Shown here: positions 40,244 through 45,052 of the stretch, one piece after another
How the letters are laid out: each line of letters opens with the position of its first letter
Numbering within the stretch: the first letter of the stretch is position 1
The notes under the pieces: generated by a model
What the model was told of the DNA's origin: nothing
Databases searched by the model: none
What the model saw: only the letters and a program-made list of their open reading frames with translations
Made by a program: the position numbers and the translations under genes
Source of the DNA: CAG-390 sp964590755
GTDB lineage: Bacteria; Bacillota; Clostridia; Oscillospirales; CAG-272
Length of the DNA: 45,052 nucleotides
Assembly: GCA_964590755.1 (NCBI GenBank)
Contig: CAZPYK010000008.1
Location: 1 to 45,052, forward strand
Reading direction: 5' to 3'

Positions 40244-41452
40244 TCAATTCGATATTTCTTCAAAAGTAAAGCCCTGCGGCGTGGCTATGTTTTCGATAAC
40301 GGTCAGTTCACAGGTAAGCATGTATGTATTCTCTCCCGCCTTGCGGGTAATCTCGCGGCCGACCGTATACGAACCCTCCGACAGCATGTCGGATATCCGA
40401 CGCGAAAGCTCGAATTCGGCGAGGCGCTCCGCTTCCTCGGAACTTCTTTTCGCGCTTTCGACTGTATACCCGAGCCGCTTCCTGTAAGTAAAGCCGATCG
40501 GAGCAACCCTGCCGCCGGGCAAAGTCAAAAGTTCCCGCCTCTCGGTCACGCCAACGCTCGTGTCTATAGCTTCGCCGCGCGAGAAAAGCTTTATATCGTG
40601 TGAAAAGAAAATGAGGCCGAACTCCGTGTCGCTCTCGCCGTTCGGCACCCGCATTTGATATTCGTACGGTATCGAGACCTCAAGTCTGCGCGTAAGCTGT
40701 GCGCGAACCTCCCCGCGAGCAAAGGCAAGCCGAACACCTTGGCGATCGCTGTCTATCACTCCGCTTACGAGCAGCTCGCCTTTTTTTACCACTTGACCGC
40801 GAGACACCTCGGGTTTGCCGCCGATCACCTCAAGCTCAACTATTAAGCCGTCCTCGGCCGCAATAAGATTCTGCCCGTCATATCCGTCAAGCATGTCGTC
40901 CTTGCGCATATCGTCGGGATCTTTTTGCTCGACTATTTCTATAACCGCGGTCGTACCGCGGATATTTATCGCCGCCCAAGCAAGTCCGGTGCTCTCGGTC
41001 ACCGCCGACGCACTCAAGCGGTCGACATCCAATGAACGCTTGAACACACCGGGACGCACACCGAGCTCCGCAAAAAGCTCCTCTACCTCGGTCTCGGTCA
41101 ACACATCGGAGCACCCGACAACGCGCACATCCCAGATCACACTCTCTCCGAGTATGATGACAGCTATCGCCGCAATGATGCCGATCGGCAGACCGAGGCG
41201 ATTTTTAAGTTCTCGTCCGATATACGGCAAGCCTCTCTCTCCGTTTATGCGAAAAGAGATCTCCGCATCCGTGCAAAGACGAGAAAGCTTGCGCGCCGTA
41301 TGTGCCGAGCAGATCAGCTCGGCACGGTCACCGACGAGCTTAAAGCCGCGGTAAACAAGCTTTGTGCGGAAAAGCATATCAAGAAGCGTCTCGGCATGCT
41401 CACACTCCACGGAGAATACCGCAATTCCGCATATCGTGTCAAGCAACCTCAT
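40244..41452 (-). CDS. yqfD: sporulation protein YqfD
   Basis: The 402-residue protein matches YqfD, a sigma-E-dependent membrane protein needed for sporulation in Bacillus. It has an N-terminal soluble domain, one membrane helix (LPIGIIAAIAVIILGESVIW, about residues 88-107) and a large outer part with VRVVGCSDVLTETEV, GLAWAAINIRGTTAVIEI and KKGELLVSG, typical of the family. Its ATG overlaps the yqfC stop (ATGA), so the two are coupled. Confidence 0.94.
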   Translation of the reverse strand: MRLLDTICGIAVFSVECEHAETLLDMLFRTKLVYRGFKLVGDRAELICSAHTARKLSRLCTDAEISFRINGERGLPYIGRELKNRLGLPIGIIAAIAVIILGESVIWDVRVVGCSDVLTETEVEELFAELGVRPGVFKRSLDVDRLSASAVTESTGLAWAAINIRGTTAVIEIVEQKDPDDMRKDDMLDGYDGQNLIAAEDGLIVELEVIGGKPEVSRGQVVKKGELLVSGVIDSDRQGVRLAFARGEVRAQLTRRLEVSIPYEYQMRVPNGESDTEFGLIFFSHDIKLFSRGEAIDTSVGVTERRELLTLPGGRVAPIGFTYRKRLGYTVESAKRSSEEAERLAEFELSRRISDMLSEGSYTVGREITRKAGENTYMLTCELTVIENIATPQGFTFEEISN

Positions 41453-41775
41453 TTTACCCGCTCTCCTTCGTCATCGGTAAAACAGATGCGATCTATTCTT
41501 CCCTCGATACCCAAGGAATTGCCGTAATAGGTCGTCAAGCTCATCCTCACACCGAACACCTCAAGCGTTTCCCGACACAACGCCAGCTTAATATATTCTT
41601 CGGAATATACAAGTATCCTCTCACAGCCTCCGACCAAAAGCGCCTCCCTGCCGCGCAATTCCAGCGTCAAGCCTCCGCTTATCACGTCCGGCGGAAGATC
41701 GAAAAATCTCACCGCCGCCGCGGCAAGCGCCGCTCCGCCAGAGCGCTTTCTTCCGGAATTTCCTTCTTTTCTCAC
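41449..41775 (-). CDS. yqfC: sporulation protein YqfC
   Basis: This small protein is the YqfC family partner of YqfD (domain of unknown biochemistry). FDLPPDVISGGLTLEL, ERILVYSEEYIKLAL and the C-terminal LGIEGRIDRICF align with the pattern of Bacillus YqfC. A GTG at 41775 gives 108 residues and an N-terminus nearer the family; a TTG at 41796, with GGAAAGA 10 bases upstream, would add seven residues. In Bacillus yqfCD is in the sigma-E regulon. Confidence 0.9.
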   Translation of the reverse strand: MRKEGNSGRKRSGGAALAAAAVRFFDLPPDVISGGLTLELRGREALLVGGCERILVYSEEYIKLALCRETLEVFGVRMSLTTYYGNSLGIEGRIDRICFTDDEGERVK

Positions 41776-41813
41776 GATATCCACACCCCAAAGCAATAAT
41801 TACAGATCTTTCC

Positions 41814-41841
41814 GCATATCATCTCTTGTATGATATTATGC
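41814..41841. promoter_or_regulatory. imperfect palindrome between yqfC and ylbJ
   Basis: GCATATCAT (41814-41822) and ATGATATTATGC (41830-41841) form an interrupted inverted repeat centred on CTCTTGT. Each strand contains a CATA-type -10-like box (CATACAAGA on the minus strand), so it could hold overlapping divergent sigma-E promoters. No sigma-A promoter is visible in this 80-base gap. Confidence 0.4.
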
Positions 41842-41857
41842 ATCGGAGGCGGCGATA

Positions 41858-43024
41858 ATGAATCCGCAAAGCACATCAAAAAAGCACCCCGAAGGATCGC
41901 GCGCCCCGTCGCCGCGCAAAACGACCGTGACAATCGCGGCACTGCTCTCGATCCTTGCGGTACTCTGCTTTCCCGAACTTTCCGCGCAACATGTCAAGCA
42001 TGGACTTAAGCTCTGCGTGAATACCGTCATTCCGACACTTTTTCCCTTTTTGGTGCTTTCCGAGCTCTTGGTAAAAAGCAGCGGCAGTTTGCTCGAAGGG
42101 CTGTTCTCCCGCCCCATGAGGTTGCTCTTCGGAGTGTCGGGTGCCGGCAGTTTTGCGCTCGCGCTCGGCGCGATATGCGGCTTTCCGGTCGGCGCGCGCA
42201 CCGCCGTAGGAGCATATGACAACGGGCTGATGACCAAACGCGAGACCGAACGTGTGCTCGCCTTTTGCAGTTATCCGTCTCCGGCGTTCATGATAAGCAC
42301 CGTCGGTGCGACACTGTGGCGCGATCGCACGCTCGGTATCTTGATGTATGTCTCGGTCCTGCTTTCGGGTGTAATATATGGAATCGTAAGCGCATTCTTT
42401 CCCGTCCGAAAAGACCGCGCCGAGCTCAGCGGAAGGATCCCGAAAGCGGAGCCGAATGACAACTCCGACGGCACCACGTTGATCGCGATATTGCCGAATG
42501 CAGTGACCTCGGCAGCGCTTGCAACGCTTGGCATCTGTGCGTTTGTCACCTTTTTCTCATGTGCGGTCGGATTGCTTTCTCATCTTTTTTCATCGTTTCT
42601 CGGAGGTTCACTGTCTCAAGCTTTGATCTATTCGGCTTTGGAGCTCACCGCGGGAGCTGCCGCGACGACCGCCGTCCGCCCCAAAAAGCTCGGATTGCTT
42701 CTTTGTACCGCGGCGGCGAGCTGGTCGGGGCTTTCGGTACATCTGCAGGTAGCGGCGATATGCGCCGCATCAAGCAGACCTCATCCCTCCGTGCGCCGCT
42801 ATATAACAGCCAAGGCGATACAGACCCCGCTCGCGGCTCTGCTGATGCTGGTCGCTCTTTCCGTGCGCCCCGCGCTTGCGGTCTACGCCCCCGCATCGAC
42901 ATCTGCTCCGCAGAGCGATGGCACAAGCGGATATGCCGTTTTCATGCTTGCCGCATTTCTGATCGTCCTGCTGCTCGCATCGCTAAGAAGGATAAACGCA
43001 GTCCGCAAAGACTCAAGTGCTTAA
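41858..43024 (+). CDS. ylbJ: sporulation membrane protein YlbJ/SpoVV (dipicolinate transport)
   Basis: The 388-residue integral membrane protein has about eight to ten helices and the nucleoside-recognition (Gate) type core of the YlbJ family: CVNTVIPTLFPFLVLSELL, GAICGFPVGARTAVGAYDNG and CSYPSPAFMISTVG. The Bacillus homologue, renamed SpoVV, lies in the outer forespore membrane and is needed to take up dipicolinic acid. GGAGGCG lies about 8 bases before the ATG. Together with dpaA/dpaB at 24-25.6 kb it completes mother-cell synthesis and export towards the forespore. Confidence 0.92.
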   Translation: MNPQSTSKKHPEGSRAPSPRKTTVTIAALLSILAVLCFPELSAQHVKHGLKLCVNTVIPTLFPFLVLSELLVKSSGSLLEGLFSRPMRLLFGVSGAGSFALALGAICGFPVGARTAVGAYDNGLMTKRETERVLAFCSYPSPAFMISTVGATLWRDRTLGILMYVSVLLSGVIYGIVSAFFPVRKDRAELSGRIPKAEPNDNSDGTTLIAILPNAVTSAALATLGICAFVTFFSCAVGLLSHLFSSFLGGSLSQALIYSALELTAGAAATTAVRPKKLGLLLCTAAASWSGLSVHLQVAAICAASSRPHPSVRRYITAKAIQTPLAALLMLVALSVRPALAVYAPASTSAPQSDGTSGYAVFMLAAFLIVLLLASLRRINAVRKDSSA

Positions 43025-43075
43025 AGCAACGGTTCGATCGAGCGAAAGCTATTGTACGATTTGATCTTAAGAAAG

Positions 43076-44824
43076 CTAATGCTTTTTAAAATACTCGTCC
43101 CGCCCGGGTCTTCCGGCATGCTCCCCCGAGGCGACGGGTCCATCTCCGCTCGGGGCGTTTACACCTTCCGACGCGGCAAGCTCGGCGCCGTGATCGGCTA
43201 TACGTTCGATAGCGGTCAATATCTCGTCGGCGTAAGCACCGTCAAGCATGTCCCCCCTCTCCTTCAGCCTCCTCAAGCAACGACGCGAGGTCTCGGCGGC
43301 AAGCCTGTCCACGGCAGCCTCAAGCGCTTCCGTATCCGCGTTCTCCGACTCCGCACCACCGACGCTCGGACGCGCCGCATCCTCCAAGAGCTCTCCGACC
43401 GCGTCGCGGCATACGGCTATCTCCCGCGCGAGCTCAACGTCGAGCCTGTGCCCCGCGGCATTCATCCGCTCGGCGACCCGAGCTACCTCAAGCGCGTGAT
43501 CTCCTATCCGTTCGGCATCTCCCGCGGCACCGTAAAGCGAATATATGAGCTCGCACAATCTGCCGCTCGGACGTCGCTCGGCAAGCTTTATCAGATACGC
43601 GCGTATCGAATCCTTGTATGCATCAACGAGCCTCTCGTTTTTTTCTATCTCACGGAGGCGATCGTCGTCAAACTCCGAAAGCTGTTCAAAAGCCGCATGA
43701 AAATCATTTTTTGCCAGTTCGTACATGCGATAAAAAGCGGCATGCGCCATCGAATACGCAAACGCGGGAGAAGGCAGAAATCTCTCGTCAAGAATGCTGT
43801 AGCCGTCGAATGCCGCTTCGCCGCTTGCGGAGGCGGAACGCCTTTTGCGCCGAGTTCGGTCGGGAACGCTCAGGATCGCCAAACGCTCAAGTCCGCGCGA
43901 GAAGGGTAACAACAGCGCTGCCGCAAACACATTGAGCGCCGTGTGCATAAAAGCTATGGACACGGCATCCGCACTCGTCGAAAAATAATCGTCAAGTGCA
44001 CCGCCGAGACCGATCGCCCACACAGCCGCAAGCGCCGCCGCACTGCCCAAAAGATTGAAATAAAGATGCACGAATGCCGCCCGACGTGCATTTTTTCCCG
44101 CACCGAGCCCCGAAAGCAATGCCGTAACACATGTGCCGATATTCTGCCCCAGAATGATCGGAAACGCCGCACCGCGCGTCACGGCTCCCGCGGCGGCAAG
44201 AGCCTGCAATATGCCGACCGAAGCCGAGGAGGATTGTATCACCGCCGTCAGCAAAGCTCCCGCCGCCATACCGAGAAGCGGCGAATCCAACGCCGCGAGC
44301 GCCTCTGATATTCCGGGGAGCTCGGCAAGCGGCGCGACGGTGTCGCTCATCAGCTCCATACCGAATATCAGCACCGTAAAGCCGAGAAGCGCCCGCCCCG
44401 CATCTCGCTTTTTTTCATTTTTTGAGCCCATTATGAGAACTATACCGGCAATGGCAAGCAAGGGCGAGAAGATCGTCGGATCCAGAAATACAAGCACGCC
44501 GCCGAGCCTTGTGAGCGACAATAGCCATGAGGTCAGCGTGGTGCCGAGATTGGCTCCTATCATGACTCCCACCGATTGTCCGAGCGTCATCAGACCGGAA
44601 TTGACAAAACCGACCGCCATGACCGTGGTGGCTCCAGAGGATTGCACCAACGCCGTCACAGCCGCGCCGAGAGCCACACCGCGAAGCGGGGTGCGACACA
44701 TCTCCCCCAGCCACCCGCGAAGTCTGCCGCCACCCAACTCCCGCAGACTCTCGCCCATAACGGTCATACCGAACAAAAAGATACACACCCCGCCTATAAA
44801 GCGAAGCACCGAAAATATATACAC
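43076..44824 (-). CDS. Na/Pi-cotransporter family protein with PhoU-like tail
   Basis: The 582-residue protein has an N-terminal membrane half with the two inverted repeats of the NptA/SLC34 family (LVQSSGATTVMAVGFV and IQSSSASVGILQALA, each with the QSS motif) and GANLGTT/GQNIGTC. The C-terminal half from about residue 345 is a cytosolic helical PhoU-like domain. It probably moves phosphate with sodium; bacterial members have also been linked to other anions. The start is a GTG at 44824 with GGAGG 5 bases upstream; the longer frame from 44884 has no site. No clear promoter was found in the 55 bases before it. Confidence 0.9.
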   Translation of the reverse strand: MYIFSVLRFIGGVCIFLFGMTVMGESLRELGGGRLRGWLGEMCRTPLRGVALGAAVTALVQSSGATTVMAVGFVNSGLMTLGQSVGVMIGANLGTTLTSWLLSLTRLGGVLVFLDPTIFSPLLAIAGIVLIMGSKNEKKRDAGRALLGFTVLIFGMELMSDTVAPLAELPGISEALAALDSPLLGMAAGALLTAVIQSSSASVGILQALAAAGAVTRGAAFPIILGQNIGTCVTALLSGLGAGKNARRAAFVHLYFNLLGSAAALAAVWAIGLGGALDDYFSTSADAVSIAFMHTALNVFAAALLLPFSRGLERLAILSVPDRTRRKRRSASASGEAAFDGYSILDERFLPSPAFAYSMAHAAFYRMYELAKNDFHAAFEQLSEFDDDRLREIEKNERLVDAYKDSIRAYLIKLAERRPSGRLCELIYSLYGAAGDAERIGDHALEVARVAERMNAAGHRLDVELAREIAVCRDAVGELLEDAARPSVGGAESENADTEALEAAVDRLAAETSRRCLRRLKERGDMLDGAYADEILTAIERIADHGAELAASEGVNAPSGDGPVASGEHAGRPGRDEYFKKH

Positions 44825-44879
44825 CTTGACCTCCGTAAAAAACAGATCTGACAATATTATTATCTCTGCAAACAAAAAA

Positions 44880-44919
44880 TACACGCTCCGATCACGGAAC
44901 GTGTATCATCTTTTTATTT
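44880..44919. terminator. bidirectional terminator at the right end
   Basis: ATACACG-CT-CCG (44880-44891) pairs with CGG-AA-CGTGTAT (44896-44907), and both sides carry runs of A/T. On the minus strand it would end a gene lying beyond the window's right edge. Confidence 0.75.
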
Positions 44920-44997
44920 ATCGCCGTCGGCTTTTGATTTTCATCACGAAAACTTAAGGCAATACCGCACAATTCTTTTTGCTCAATTGCGCAGCCG

Positions 44998-45048
44998 GAA
45001 AATTCGTCAGATGAAACAAATTTTCGCGCGCGTAGTTCATCCTACGCG
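44998..45048. other. two inverted repeats at the window edge
   Basis: GAAAATTCGT (44998-45007) pairs with ACAAATTTTC (45016-45025) with one mismatch, and CGCGTAG (45029-45035) with CTACGCG (45042-45048). The stretch 44920-45052 holds no complete gene. It may be part of a palindromic element like that at 1142-1428, but no shared sequence was shown. Confidence 0.4.
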
Positions 45049-45052
45049 AAGG

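Noticed and set aside
43025..43075. Terminator between ylbJ and the Na/Pi transporter gene
   Set aside because: Only a 5-bp AAAGC/GCTTT stem with TTTT is visible; too weak to list.
43943..44957. Plus-strand frames opposite the Na/Pi transporter gene
   Set aside because: Shadow frames of a well-supported minus-strand membrane protein.

Overview
The window looks like a chromosomal segment of a spore-forming Clostridia-type Firmicute of roughly even base composition. The evidence is Gram-positive housekeeping gene order (yqfC-yqfD-phoH-ybeY-era-recO), spore genes (dpaA, dpaB, yqfC, yqfD and a ylbJ/spoVV homologue), purine-rich Shine-Dalgarno sites (often GAAAGGA), textbook sigma-A promoters, and a V-type ATPase in place of, or beside, an F-type enzyme. 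The species cannot be named from the sequence. No phage, insertion sequence or CRISPR array is visible.

Layout, left to right. 0-1.1 kb: rpsU with a perfect promoter and its own terminator, a HIT hydrolase and a small two-helix membrane protein. 1.1-1.5 kb: a noncoding stretch packed with hairpins. 1.5-3.0 kb: pyruvate kinase (minus). 3.1-7.7 kb: a plus-strand cell-envelope operon (GT2-GtrA glycosyltransferase, NAGPA-type phosphodiester glycosidase, unknown membrane-anchored protein, PAP2 phosphatase) that converges on a sugar phosphomutase and a TIM-barrel protein (minus, 7.7-10.4 kb). 10.4-11.1 kb: tRNA-Gly(CCC) followed by two identical 204-bp tandem units, each carrying a copy of the tRNA 3' end and a terminator; a strong promoter points back into them from the right. 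11.1-21 kb: an unrecognised protein, then a complete nine-gene V-ATPase operon whose K subunit keeps all five sodium ligands of the Enterococcus hirae enzyme.

21-23.9 kb (minus) is the most unusual part: a methionine ABC transporter operon metQ-metN-metI. It is preceded by a promoter, a 36-codon leader ORF with ten Met codons, and an intrinsic terminator just before metQ, which is the arrangement of a ribosome-mediated methionine attenuator. The MetQ lipoprotein itself is circularly permuted: the family's C-terminal half comes directly after the lipobox and the N-terminal half comes last.

24.1-29.5 kb: dipicolinate synthase dpaA-dpaB, rpmB, a probable GME-fold (DUF6873-like) protein, a metallophosphoesterase and a membrane-anchored alpha/beta hydrolase fired from back-to-back promoters. 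29.6-41.8 kb (all minus): a PIG-L deacetylase with a TEPV repeat stalk, a divergent PRPP synthetase, then the chain yqfC-yqfD / phoH-ybeY-era-recO-mutS2-rhaB. 41.8-45 kb: ylbJ/spoVV (plus), divergent from yqfC, and a Na/Pi-cotransporter-like protein with a PhoU-like tail (minus).

Functionally, dpaA/dpaB make dipicolinate and SpoVV is the family that moves it towards the forespore, so two steps of spore core dehydration lie in one window. The predicted sodium V-ATPase and the Na/Pi transporter homologue fit a cell that uses sodium gradients.
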